Shown: piece after piece, positions 57,289 to 64,000 of the stretch
How the letters are laid out: each line of letters starts with the position of its first letter
Numbering within the stretch: position 1 is the stretch's first letter
NCBI GenBank assembly: GCA_028286605.1
Contig: JAQBRE010000002.1
Location: 62,001-126,000, forward strand
Length of the DNA: 64,000 bases
Direction: 5' to 3'
Source: Parcubacteria group bacterium
GTDB lineage: Bacteria > Patescibacteria > Paceibacteria > UBA9973 > UBA2103
The notes under the pieces: model-generated
Told to the model about the DNA's origin: nothing
The model's input: the letters and a program-made list of their open reading frames with translations, nothing else
Databases searched by the model: none
Position numbers and translations under genes: made by a program

Positions 57289-58053
57289 ATGAAAATCGTG
57301 TCGTGGAATGTGAATGGATTGCGCGCAGTACATCGCAACGGATATTGGCTCCCCTTTTTGAAAGGCGCAAAGCCCGATATATTCTGCTTCCAAGAAGTTA
57401 AAGCTGAGCCGGACCAGCTTCCAGAAGAAGTATTGAATGCAAGTGGATTTTCCGCGTTCTTCGCCCCTTCCAAATTGAAGAAGGGCTATAGCGGCGTTGC
57501 TATCTATTCTCGTATTGAGCCACTCTCGGTTATTTACGGTATGGGAATAAAGGAATTTGATGACGAAGGCAGGCTTGTGGGCGCAGAATACGATGATTTC
57601 TGGCTGTTAAATATCTATTTCCCTAATGGCGGACGTGGGCCGGATCGTCTTGATTTCAAGCTCCGATACTACGAAGCGTTCTTGGCTTTTTGCGAAGGAC
57701 TCCGTAAATCAAAGCCGGTTATATTCTGTGGCGATGTTAATACTGCACACTTCCCTGTTGATCTGGCACGACCTAAAGAGAATGCGAACACAACAGGCTT
57801 TCTTCCTATCGAACGCAAATGGCTCGATGAGGTTGTAGAAGCTGGCTATGTTGATACGTTCCGTGAAAAGCATCCGCAGCAAAGTGAAGCGTACACATAT
57901 TGGGATACGTTCACACATGCGCGTGAACGAAATGTTGGCTGGCGTATCGATTACTTCTTCGTTGCGAAAGAATTCTTAAAGCACGTTAAGAAAGCGGAGA
58001 TTCATAGTGATATTTTTGGCTCAGACCACTGCCCTATTTCAATAACCATCTAA
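57289..58053 (+). CDS. xth: exodeoxyribonuclease III (AP endonuclease)
   Basis: 254 aa from ATG 57289 (MKIVSWNVNGLRAVHRNGYW). EEP fold with catalytic set: N in WNVNG, E in FCFQEVKAEP, Y/D in NIYFPNGGRGPDR, D-x-N in FCGDVNTAHF, and GSDHCPI. Cuts abasic sites and trims 3' ends in base excision repair. A second EEP protein is at 62.1 kb. Confidence 0.95.
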   Translation: MKIVSWNVNGLRAVHRNGYWLPFLKGAKPDIFCFQEVKAEPDQLPEEVLNASGFSAFFAPSKLKKGYSGVAIYSRIEPLSVIYGMGIKEFDDEGRLVGAEYDDFWLLNIYFPNGGRGPDRLDFKLRYYEAFLAFCEGLRKSKPVIFCGDVNTAHFPVDLARPKENANTTGFLPIERKWLDEVVEAGYVDTFREKHPQQSEAYTYWDTFTHARERNVGWRIDYFFVAKEFLKHVKKAEIHSDIFGSDHCPISITI

Positions 58054-58070
58054 CGCAGCATGAGTCGTAT

Positions 58071-58106
58071 AAAGGACATATTGAGTTATCCACTCGCATG
58101 TCCTTT
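58071..58106. terminator. hairpin after xth
   Basis: AAAGGACAT and ATGTCCTTT with an 18-nt loop. The right arm is followed by an 11-bp direct repeat (TGTCCTTTACG twice, 58099-58121). Confidence 0.45.
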
Positions 58107-58137
58107 ACGTTGTCCTTTACGGGCGTATGATACGGGA

Positions 58138-58215
58138 AGAGCGAGGCGGCACAAATCCTGTGAAGGAACTGCCGAACTCGTGTCGGCTGTTCCTTTGGAG
58201 ATCTTTGTGCCCTAT
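58138..58215 (+). ncRNA. candidate small hairpin RNA
   Basis: GGCACAAA (58148-58155) pairs with TTTGTGCC (58204-58211); inside AAGGAAC/GTTCCTT and GCCGA-ACTCGTG-TCGGC continue the helix with one internal loop. A -10-like TATGAT (58126-58131) lies just upstream. No protein-like reading frame (the 60-aa ORF here has no recognisable composition). Family unknown. Confidence 0.4.
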
Positions 58216-58293
58216 CAGGCGCTAAACATGTACGGAAACTGACCGACTTAACCTCTAGGAGTTGTCCTAAAATATAAGTGAGTCTGGATCAGA

Positions 58294-58309
58294 TGTTCCA
58301 CGTGAAAGC
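58294..58309 (+). promoter_or_regulatory. parS-like site 1
   Basis: TGTTCCACGTGAAAGC; 13 of 16 match the parS consensus TGTTTCACGTGAAACA. Confidence 0.7.
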
Positions 58310-58333
58310 GCAGAAGAAAAACAAAACAAAATA

Positions 58334-58433
58334 AAGGCCACCCTGAGACAATCAAATTTCTCTGGTGGAGACCACCAAAATTGCCCTGCCCCATATATCG
58401 GTCTCTGCCCCAAGATTGTAGGTGGCCTTTTTC
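58334..58433 (+). ncRNA. candidate structured RNA with terminator-like end
   Basis: AAGGCCACC...ACAATC (58334-58353) pairs with GATTGT-A-GGTGGCCTT (58414-58429), giving a long closing helix followed by TTTTT. The interior has GGTGG-AGA-CCACC and GAGACC/GGTCTC, which exclude each other and could switch. Flanked by parS-like sites 1 and 2. Could be a small RNA or an elaborate terminator. Confidence 0.5.
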
Positions 58434-58438
58434 GTACC

Positions 58439-58454
58439 TGTTCCATGTGAAACG
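58439..58454 (+). promoter_or_regulatory. parS-like site 2
   Basis: TGTTCCATGTGAAACG; 13 of 16 match the consensus. Confidence 0.65.
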
Positions 58455-58473
58455 TTCAATATTATAAGGTTTT

Positions 58474-58519
58474 CATAGCAAAACGGCCTGAAATATATAT
58501 TTCAGGCCGTTTTGCTATG
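58474..58519. terminator. 46-bp perfect palindrome, terminator of cca
   Basis: Two 23-base arms without a loop (CATAGCAAAACGGCCTG, then AAATAT, and complement). The right arm is A/T-rich at the outside, suitable as a bidirectional terminator. Its last two bases are the first two of parS-like site 3. Confidence 0.75.
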
Positions 58520-58533
58520 TTTCACGTGAAAGA
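58518..58533 (+). promoter_or_regulatory. parS-like site 3
   Basis: TGTTTCACGTGAAAGA; 14 of 16 match, all inner positions intact. Confidence 0.75.
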
Positions 58534-58548
58534 TTTGAGCTTAAATGG

Positions 58549-60012
58549 CTAGGAAACGTTGTGTTTTGCTAGTATTTTCTGTAATTCCTCCTCTTCCTTC
58601 TGCTCAAGCTTCTTTCGGCCTGAATCGCCCAGTTCCTTAAGCTTTTCATCTGAAAGGGAAATGAGCTCTTTAGTTCGGAAATCAAGGTATTCCTGGGTAT
58701 TTAGAGCAGGATCTTCCAGAACGTCATCTAGCAGGGCGTTAAGCATCCAGCCTAGGCGTGGGCCTGGTTCCACATGAAACGCTTCCATAATATGGCTACC
58801 GTCTGTTTTTAGAAGTCCTACGGAGATAGGGTCACGAAGCGCCTCATCAACCATGGCCTTGTACTTACGGAACCTGAATGGCTGTTCCTTTGGGCGGCCG
58901 GTACCAATTCGGTCGCAGATACGAAGATTGAGCAAATCCCAGATATTCTCTTCGCCAACGTTCCGGATCATACGGCGAACGGCTGAAAGGGTAATCTGGT
59001 CTGGATCGCTGAAAAACATGTGCCAACGGACCAATTTACTCACTCTTTCAATAGTTTCACGTGAAAACTTCATATTTTCCAAGGCTTTGCGTGTTACACG
59101 CGAACCAACCACCTCATGGCCGTGGAAGGTCCAATCGTTCTTTTCATCAGACCAGCGACGGGTTTCTGGCTTGGAAACGTCGTGGAACACTGCGGCAAGG
59201 CGAATATCGAAGGGCCAGTCCTTATCAGCAGCATGCTGGAGTGCACGCATCAAATGGCCGAATACATCGTAGCTGTGTGCCTGATTCTGTTCTATACCGA
59301 TTCCACGAGTCAGATCAGGGGCTATATATTCAAGGATTCCAAGCTGCTGAGCCAGTACGAGGGCCTGCATAGGCTGTTTAGACTCCAATATGCGTACGAA
59401 CTCATCACGGATTCTTTCACGTGAAACATGGCTCAAATTAGGGCCTTTCTCCAGTATTGCGGCTGCCGTATCAGCATCCAGGGCAAATTCTAGCTCTGCA
59501 ACCAAGCGAACTGCGCGCATAAGACGTAACGCATCTTCTTCGAAACGATCAGCAGCAATGCCGACCGTGCGCAGCACCTTCAGTTCGATGTCCTTTTGTC
59601 CTTTATAGGGGTCAATCAATTGTCCTTTAGACTCATCATAGGCGATGGCGTTCACAGTGAAGTCTCGACGGGCAAGATCCTCCTCAAGATTATCTCCGAA
59701 GGTGACTTCATCAGGGCGGCGCTTATCGGTGTACGCGCTTTCGGTGCGATAGGGAGTTACCTCTATAAGCGCGAGGCGCTCGTCTTCAGAACCGGTCTTA
59801 ACTCCAACAGTACCGAAATCGTTCTCGTAGAAGGATTCAGGGAAGAGACGCTGTATATCTTCAGGCTTCGCATTCGTGGTGAGATCCCAGTCTTTAGGGG
59901 TTCGATCAAGCAGCAAATCGCGTACGCAGCCGCCCACGAGATATGCCTCGAAACCGCCAGCCCGAAGGCCCTCGGCAACGGTTCGCACCTCGCTTGGAAC
60001 TCGCATGGTCAT
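58549..60012 (-). CDS. cca: CCA-adding tRNA nucleotidyltransferase
   Basis: 487 aa. Class II nucleotidyltransferase: GFEAYLVGGCVRDLLLDRTP with the KDWDLTT metal-binding DxD, RRDFTVNAIAYD, and RFEEDALRLMRAVRLVAEL. An HD domain follows (RLAAVFHDVSKPETRRW), as in bacterial CCA/poly(A) enzymes. It builds or repairs the CCA end, needed here because several tRNA genes in the window lack CCA. TAGTAT ends 7 nt before ATG 60012 on the minus strand. Its coding sequence contains three parS-like sites. Confidence 0.94.
   Translation of the reverse strand: MTMRVPSEVRTVAEGLRAGGFEAYLVGGCVRDLLLDRTPKDWDLTTNAKPEDIQRLFPESFYENDFGTVGVKTGSEDERLALIEVTPYRTESAYTDKRRPDEVTFGDNLEEDLARRDFTVNAIAYDESKGQLIDPYKGQKDIELKVLRTVGIAADRFEEDALRLMRAVRLVAELEFALDADTAAAILEKGPNLSHVSRERIRDEFVRILESKQPMQALVLAQQLGILEYIAPDLTRGIGIEQNQAHSYDVFGHLMRALQHAADKDWPFDIRLAAVFHDVSKPETRRWSDEKNDWTFHGHEVVGSRVTRKALENMKFSRETIERVSKLVRWHMFFSDPDQITLSAVRRMIRNVGEENIWDLLNLRICDRIGTGRPKEQPFRFRKYKAMVDEALRDPISVGLLKTDGSHIMEAFHVEPGPRLGWMLNALLDDVLEDPALNTQEYLDFRTKELISLSDEKLKELGDSGRKKLEQKEEEELQKILAKHNVS
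58766..58781 (+). promoter_or_regulatory. parS-like site 4
   Basis: GGTTCCACATGAAACG, inside cca; 12 of 16 match the consensus. Confidence 0.55.
59053..59068 (+). promoter_or_regulatory. parS-like site 5
   Basis: AGTTTCACGTGAAAAC, inside cca; the inner 12 bases are perfect. Confidence 0.7.
59413..59428 (+). promoter_or_regulatory. parS-like site 6
   Basis: TCTTTCACGTGAAACA, inside cca; 14 of 16 match. Confidence 0.72.
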
Positions 60013-60072
60013 TAGGAAAATACTAGTACGCGCCTCGCCATTCTCCTAGCTCTGGCGTACTATCAATCGCAG

Positions 60073-60147
60073 GCTCCTGTAGTGAAATGGATATCATAAC
60101 TGACTTCGGATCAGTCGTTCCAGGTTCGAGTCCTGGCGGGAGCACCA
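60073..60147 (+). tRNA. tRNA-Arg(TCG)
   Basis: Acceptor GCTCCTG/CGGGAGC (one G-T pair); anticodon loop CTTCGGA between ACTGA and TCAGT; CCA encoded. With tRNA-Arg(GCG) at 9.7 kb it covers the CGN box without tRNA-Arg(ACG). Confidence 0.94.
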
Positions 60148-60159
60148 ACAGTTTTGAGG

Positions 60160-60175
60160 CGTGCCATGTGAAACA
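60160..60175 (+). promoter_or_regulatory. parS-like site 7 (weak)
   Basis: CGTGCCATGTGAAACA; 12 of 16 match, right half intact. Between tRNA-Arg and the DUF475 promoter. Confidence 0.45.
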
Positions 60176-60195
60176 TACGGTATAGTGGGGGAATC

Positions 60196-61197
60196 ATGAG
60201 CGCTGTTTTGCGAGCATTCGCCGGGCCGATCATCGTTGCGATCGTTGCTCTTGCCGGCGTATACCTCTGGGGTGGGGGACACGCATTCTATCTGGCAGGC
60301 CTGCTGGTATTGCTTGAGATAACGCTGTCATTCGATAACGCGGTCGTGAATGCGCAGATTTTGGCGCATATGACGCCGAAGTGGCAGAAGCGCTTCCTGA
60401 CGTGGGGTATCGCTATCGCTGTCATTGGTACTCGTTTCCTGTTGCCGATACTTATCGTGAGTGCTGGCGTGGGCGCCTCGCCGCTATTCATCGCGAAGGT
60501 CGCCGCATATGATCCTGCGGAGTACGGACGCTTGCTCGATGGTGCGCGTCACGCCATCTCGGCATTCGGCGGTATCTTCCTGCTTATGGTGTCCTTGAAG
60601 TACTTCTTTGATGACAATAAGAAAGTGCACTGGATCCGCGTTATTGAACGCTTCGTTGCGGGGTGGGGAAAGATAGAGTCTATAGAAATCGCCATATGCC
60701 TCGTGGTGCTTGCTGGCTTAGCGCTCCTGCTGCCCGCACAAGCCTCGACAATCCTTCTTGCAGGAATAGTGGGCATCGTACTGTTTGTCGCCGTCCAGGG
60801 CATTGCTAGTGCCTTTACGAAGGATGCTGAGGCAGCGGTGGGAACGGGAAGCGTCGCGCTTTTCATATACCTGAACGTTCTGGATGCTGCGTTCTCGCTA
60901 GATGGTGTCGTGGGCGCCTTCGCGCTTACGAATGAACTCGTGCTTATCGTCATTGGCTTGGGTATCGGTGCCTATTTCGTTCGTTCGTTGACGCTGTATC
61001 TGGTACGCCGGAGGACGCTCGAGGCTCTGATGTATCTTGAGCATGGAGCGCACTGGGCAATACTGGCATTGGCGATAGCGCTTATTACGAGCATCTTCGT
61101 TACGGTGCCGGATATCATTACAGGTTCTGTTGGCTTGATATTCGTTGGGGCGGCATATTATTCATCGGTACAGTTAGCTCGAAAGGGAAGCGTGTAA
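60196..61197 (+). CDS. DUF475 / TerC-like membrane protein
   Basis: 333 aa with about nine membrane helices. Family features: LEITLSFDNAVVNAQILAHM near residue 40 and the matching LNVLDAAFSLDGVVGAFALT near residue 230, each placing an acidic residue and Asn/Asp in the membrane, as in the TerC superfamily (metal export). TATAGT ends 9 nt before ATG 60196. Confidence 0.9.
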   Translation: MSAVLRAFAGPIIVAIVALAGVYLWGGGHAFYLAGLLVLLEITLSFDNAVVNAQILAHMTPKWQKRFLTWGIAIAVIGTRFLLPILIVSAGVGASPLFIAKVAAYDPAEYGRLLDGARHAISAFGGIFLLMVSLKYFFDDNKKVHWIRVIERFVAGWGKIESIEIAICLVVLAGLALLLPAQASTILLAGIVGIVLFVAVQGIASAFTKDAEAAVGTGSVALFIYLNVLDAAFSLDGVVGAFALTNELVLIVIGLGIGAYFVRSLTLYLVRRRTLEALMYLEHGAHWAILALAIALITSIFVTVPDIITGSVGLIFVGAAYYSSVQLARKGSV

Positions 61198-61260
61198 GCA
61201 GAAGTGATGCAGGTATCGTTCTAGCGTCTTGCCCGCGGGGATGCTATTATCGGCCCTGAA

Positions 61261-61331
61261 GCGGATATGGTTTAGTGGTAAAACGCGTCCTTGCCAAGGA
61301 CGAGTCGGGAGTTCGATTCTCCCTATCCGCA
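61261..61331 (+). tRNA. tRNA-Gly(GCC)
   Basis: Acceptor GCGGATA/TATCCGC; anticodon loop TTGCCAA between CGTCC and GGACG; CCA not encoded. An extended -10 TGC-TATTAT lies about 12 nt upstream. Confidence 0.96.
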
Positions 61332-61362
61332 CCGAAAGGGAATTGGGCGTGGAAACAGGAAG

Positions 61363-61400
61363 ATATCAAAAGGACGGCCGAAAGGCCGTCCTTTTGATAT
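61363..61400 (+). terminator. terminator of tRNA-Gly
   Basis: ATATCAAAAGGACGGCC, loop GAAA, exact complement; T-rich right arm. Confidence 0.75.
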
Positions 61401-61513
61401 GTGAAAAACAGGGGATAAGTCTGTGCATAGTGGGGATAAAGGACAGGGAATTCAGAAGTTCTTTAGAACTATTTTAAATAATCTTCAGTACCTAGGCTGT
61501 ATTATTCAAGGTC

Positions 61514-61909
61514 GTGGACTTTAGTATTTCTTCACGTAAAGACATCGGGAATCACGGCGAATCGGTCGCCGTGGAGTATTTAAGACGTCTTGGTTTTAGA
61601 ATCCTTGGGAGAAACATCGCTTTCAAGACAGGGGAGTTGGATATCGTTGCGCAAAAGGGAAGCGTGGTGCACATAGTAGAAGTGAAGACGCTGCTATGCC
61701 AGGATTTTCCTGACGCAAGAAGATCTCAGGATCGATATGATCCGGCAGACAATCTGAGTATCCATAAACTGCGGAAGGTAACACGAACGGCAGAATGGTA
61801 TCTGGCTCAGAAAGGTTGGGAAGGGGAGTGGCAGATAGACGGGGCATTAGTATGGTTACGCGCGCACGATGGAGTCGCTCGCGTACGGTATTTGCCGCAG
61901 GTGGGCTAA
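61514..61909 (+). CDS. YraN/UPF0102 family nuclease-like protein
   Basis: 131 aa, GTG start. GNHGESVAVEYLRRLGFRIL, then GELDIVAQKGSVVHIVEVKT: the family's E-x(n)-D-x(n)-ExK restriction-nuclease-like site is intact. Role unknown, probably repair or recombination; often next to rnhB or comM. The usual RNYR before the active site is RNIA here. Confidence 0.9.
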   Translation: MDFSISSRKDIGNHGESVAVEYLRRLGFRILGRNIAFKTGELDIVAQKGSVVHIVEVKTLLCQDFPDARRSQDRYDPADNLSIHKLRKVTRTAEWYLAQKGWEGEWQIDGALVWLRAHDGVARVRYLPQVG

Positions 61910-61936
61910 AATTTAAAATCTGGTAGGATGCATCTA

Positions 61937-61955
61937 CGCGGGCCTACGGCCCGCG
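61937..61955 (+). terminator. hairpin after yraN
   Basis: CGCGGGCC, loop TAC, GGCCCGCG; no T tract. Confidence 0.5.
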
Positions 61956-61967
61956 AACAAGACACCT

Positions 61968-62038
61968 CGGGGTGTCGTATACCGGTAGTACGACTGGTTT
62001 GGGACCAGTTAGACGGGGTTCAATTCCCCGCACCCCGA
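61968..62038 (+). tRNA. tRNA-Pro(TGG)
   Basis: Acceptor CGGGGTG/CACCCCG; anticodon loop TTTGGGA between ACTGG and CCAGT; CCA not encoded. Confidence 0.95.
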
Positions 62039-62094
62039 CAAAATTGAGACTTCTTCACATGTTTCGCAGTTCGATAGGGTAGTATCAACTACTT

Positions 62095-62871
62095 ATGAAA
62101 ATCTATTCCTGGAACATACTTTGTTACAACACGAAGTTCAAAGAGATGTGCGATTTCATCGAGCATCTGGATTTCGACGTACTGTGCCTGCAGGAAGTAA
62201 CGCCCGAGCTGCTCGCGTGCCTCAAGAAGATGCCGTTTCATATGGTGAGCCATGTGGATGTTATACGGCTCGTTTCAGACAAGAATCACGAAAAGAATTA
62301 CGTCGTCATACTTTCCAAACATCCGATCGCGAACACTGGAACGCTGCAGTTCTTCGATTTCCCGTTTCCGCTTCACACTCGATTTTTCATCGCGCTCATG
62401 AAGCCGTTCCATTTTTCATTCATCACAGAGCGCGGCGCCGTGTATGCGGATATAAATCTTGGAAATGGCGTCCTTACGCGCGTCTTCTCGGTGCACCTTA
62501 CGTTGTGGGGTCCGCATAACCGTGCGAAGGAATTCGAGGCAGTGCTCGGGCATGTGCAGCCAGGAAGGCCGGCGATAGTCTGCGGTGATTTCAATATCAT
62601 CGAATACGGCCCGATGAAAATACTGAATTGGCTCCTCGGTTCACCGCTGCGAGAAGCGACACCGTGGTATCCGGAACGTGATTTATTCGAAGAACGTTTC
62701 GTTGCGGCAAAGATGCATAATCCGCTGAAAGGGAAAGTGACGCACGGATTCTCACGATCGCAGCTTGATCACATTCTTCTTACGGAAGGATTGAATGCGA
62801 AACGCGCATGGGTGCATCCTGAACTGCATGGTTCCGACCACAACCCGGTTGCCGTTGAGCTCGTTACTTGA
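62095..62871 (+). CDS. endonuclease/exonuclease/phosphatase family protein
   Basis: 258 aa. EEP superfamily: MKIYSWNILCYNTKFKEMCD, VLCLQEVTPELL (Glu), VFSVHLTLWGPHNRAKEFEA (His), VCGDFNIIEYGP (D-x-N), and HGSDHNPVAVEL. It lacks the DNA-grip loops of Xth and is closer to the phosphodiesterase/sphingomyelinase-type branch, so the substrate is open. TAGTAT ends 9 nt before ATG 62095. Converges on the protease gene (8-bp overlap). Confidence 0.88.
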   Translation: MKIYSWNILCYNTKFKEMCDFIEHLDFDVLCLQEVTPELLACLKKMPFHMVSHVDVIRLVSDKNHEKNYVVILSKHPIANTGTLQFFDFPFPLHTRFFIALMKPFHFSFITERGAVYADINLGNGVLTRVFSVHLTLWGPHNRAKEFEAVLGHVQPGRPAIVCGDFNIIEYGPMKILNWLLGSPLREATPWYPERDLFEERFVAAKMHNPLKGKVTHGFSRSQLDHILLTEGLNAKRAWVHPELHGSDHNPVAVELVT

Positions 62872-64000
62872 GGTTGTTCGCGCTTAGCAGCGTGTTGGCA
62901 AGCTGTGTTGCCTTGCTTGCATACGCAGCAACGAGTGCTGTTGAATTGGTACTCGTTATATACGAAGTTAGATCGCTGCCCGATTCTAGCTTGAACGCAC
63001 GCTGCAAATAACTCGTCGTGATTGCATGGAGGTCTCGAGTGTTTATATCGCTACCGCTCGAGCTTGTCGTAATAAGGCCAACGAGCTGGCCGTTCTGATT
63101 CGCGATGCCGCCGCCCGAAGAACCCTGCTGTGCCGCTGCGCCACCGCCAAGCGAGATGAGATCAACAGTATTCGTTCCGAAGGTGAAGCGATCCTGCACC
63201 GTGTCGTACACGAGAGTAGGGAACAAATCCGCTTCGATGCGCGCTGTCGTTAGGAACTCGGCGCCGTACGAACCGATAACCACCGGGTCACCGACCGTTG
63301 AGATTACATTTGCAAGCGGTACAAAAGAAAATGTTGAAGGGAGCGATGCGCTCGTATTGCTCCCGGTGATCGCAAGAAGCGCAAAGTCATTTTCGCCGGT
63401 GCCGGTAGGACTCGCAGAAGAGATCGTCTTCGAGTTAAGGGAAATCCAATTGCTGGATACATATATTGGCGCAGCTTTATATTCGTTCACTGCAGGGCTT
63501 CCGGTACGCACATAGCAGGTCATGAGATCCGGACGCGCTTCAGCGAGCAATTCATACTGTGCGACGTGCGCGACGGTAAGGATGATGCCACGCGGATCAA
63601 TGATGATGCCGCTACCTGAAATGCCACGCAGCGGGCCTACATTATTTGGCAGGCAGATAATATTCACGAGCGCACTACGTAGATTCGGAAGCGCAAGACC
63701 AAGGGCTGTTTGGGTGGGCGATTGCGCGGAGGTCGCGGCAGGTGCGGGTGCGCTCGCAGGAAGAGGTGCCGACGTGCCGGCAGCAGCTGCCGGCTTCTTC
63801 ACGGGCGTGGTGGTTGCTACAGAAACAGTCTTGCTTGGAGTGGACGAGGACGTGGTTGCGAAGGGTATCGTAACGGTAGCCCTCGTTGCGTTGCGTATGG
63901 AAAGAAGCTGCTTCAGCAGCTCGACGATTCGAGAGGTATCAAAAAGAATAGTGGTTTGAGCAGTGTTCGAAGTCTCTGCCGCAGCTAGCTGGTTGGAGGA
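62864..64000 (-). CDS. trypsin-like (S1C) serine protease, N-terminus beyond the window
   Basis: Partial: the frame stays open to 64000 (66 codons before the in-frame GTG at 63802), so the start is outside. The visible N-terminal part is a helix (RIVELLKQLLSIRNA) and a Thr/Ser/Pro/Ala-rich linker (TTSSSTPSKTVSVATTTPVK). The protease domain has the triad: His in GIILTVAHVAQYEL, Asp in GENDFALLAI, Ser in QQGSSGGGIANQNGQLVGLI. No PDZ domain follows; the last 50 residues are helical. DegP/HtrA-like but probably acts outside the membrane on its own. Confidence 0.88.
   Translation of the reverse strand, partial: SSNQLAAAETSNTAQTTILFDTSRIVELLKQLLSIRNATRATVTIPFATTSSSTPSKTVSVATTTPVKKPAAAAGTSAPLPASAPAPAATSAQSPTQTALGLALPNLRSALVNIICLPNNVGPLRGISGSGIIIDPRGIILTVAHVAQYELLAEARPDLMTCYVRTGSPAVNEYKAAPIYVSSNWISLNSKTISSASPTGTGENDFALLAITGSNTSASLPSTFSFVPLANVISTVGDPVVIGSYGAEFLTTARIEADLFPTLVYDTVQDRFTFGTNTVDLISLGGGAAAQQGSSGGGIANQNGQLVGLITTSSSGSDINTRDLHAITTSYLQRAFKLESGSDLTSYITSTNSTALVAAYASKATQLANTLLSANNLK

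Noticed and set aside
58060..58242. 60-aa ORF after xth
   Set aside because: Covers an inverted repeat, a tandem 11-bp repeat and a long RNA-like hairpin; no conserved pattern.
1..64000. CRISPR array or insertion sequence
   Set aside because: No regularly spaced repeats and no transposase gene seen.

Overview
The window looks like a chromosome segment of a Patescibacteria/CPR bacterium, probably in the Parcubacteria (Paceibacteria) branch. Reasons: a very short HolA-like delta subunit, a Mur ligase lacking its first domain, DNA polymerase I without a proofreading domain, DUF5652 and lamin-tail proteins, a T4SS-like cluster of the CPR type (pilin-like, PrgI, VirB4, VirB6/TrbL-like), and a lack of biosynthetic pathways. 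The standard code is used (TGA is a stop). Most native genes have no Shine-Dalgarno sequence. Instead a -10 box, often extended TGnTAnnAT, ends 6-7 nt before the ATG, which implies leaderless mRNAs; I used this to choose many starts. Layout: 0-3.4 kb is accessory DNA (an unknown gene, a 46-aa ORF, a small basic RHH-like protein and a large serine recombinase whose last codons lie inside tRNA-His on the other strand). 3.4-14.1 kb is housekeeping: tRNAs, rplS, an RluD-family gene, a pilMNO-type operon, a RuvX/tRNA-binding fusion, rpsT, ruvA, a Mur ligase and a lamin-tail protein. 15-21.3 kb has holA-like, polA, tsaE, a GC-rich foreign-looking exported protein and a pilB/gspE ATPase. 21.3-25.1 kb has a lone MazF/PemK toxin, an unidentified structured RNA, ruvB, DUF427, a GST and membrane proteins. 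25.5-29.5 kb has yebC, ruvC, a tiny acidic protein and a class A PBP. 30-34.7 kb is the origin region: dedA, dnaN, dnaA, rpmH, rnpA, yidC, with DnaA boxes on both sides of dnaA. 34.7-46.9 kb is one long minus-strand T4SS-like operon. 46.9-58 kb has rsmA, pcrA/uvrD, a LysM-M23 peptidase, comM, a DksA-like protein, a NYN protein, rpsO, xerC/D and xth. 58-64 kb has a cluster of parS-like sites over an RNA-rich intergenic region and the CCA-adding enzyme, then DUF475, tRNAs, yraN, an EEP nuclease and a truncated trypsin-like protease. The most unusual feature is a family of at least four one-gene cassettes (14102-14969, 25099-25491, 29499-30077, 56767-57264) scattered among core genes. Each is bounded by the same two different ends: an L end of 24 bp (GTTCGATCCCT...GCCAGCAA) and an R end of 28 bp (GTTCCAACATCGTCCC...GCCAGCA). 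L and R are in the same orientation and share their first 4 and last 7 bases. The four cargo genes are unrelated to each other (a TraB/GumN-like protein and three unknown proteins), and no transposase is carried. This resembles a dispersed gene-cassette system without an obvious integron attC, dif or IS structure. It is partly degenerate, so it has been active over time.
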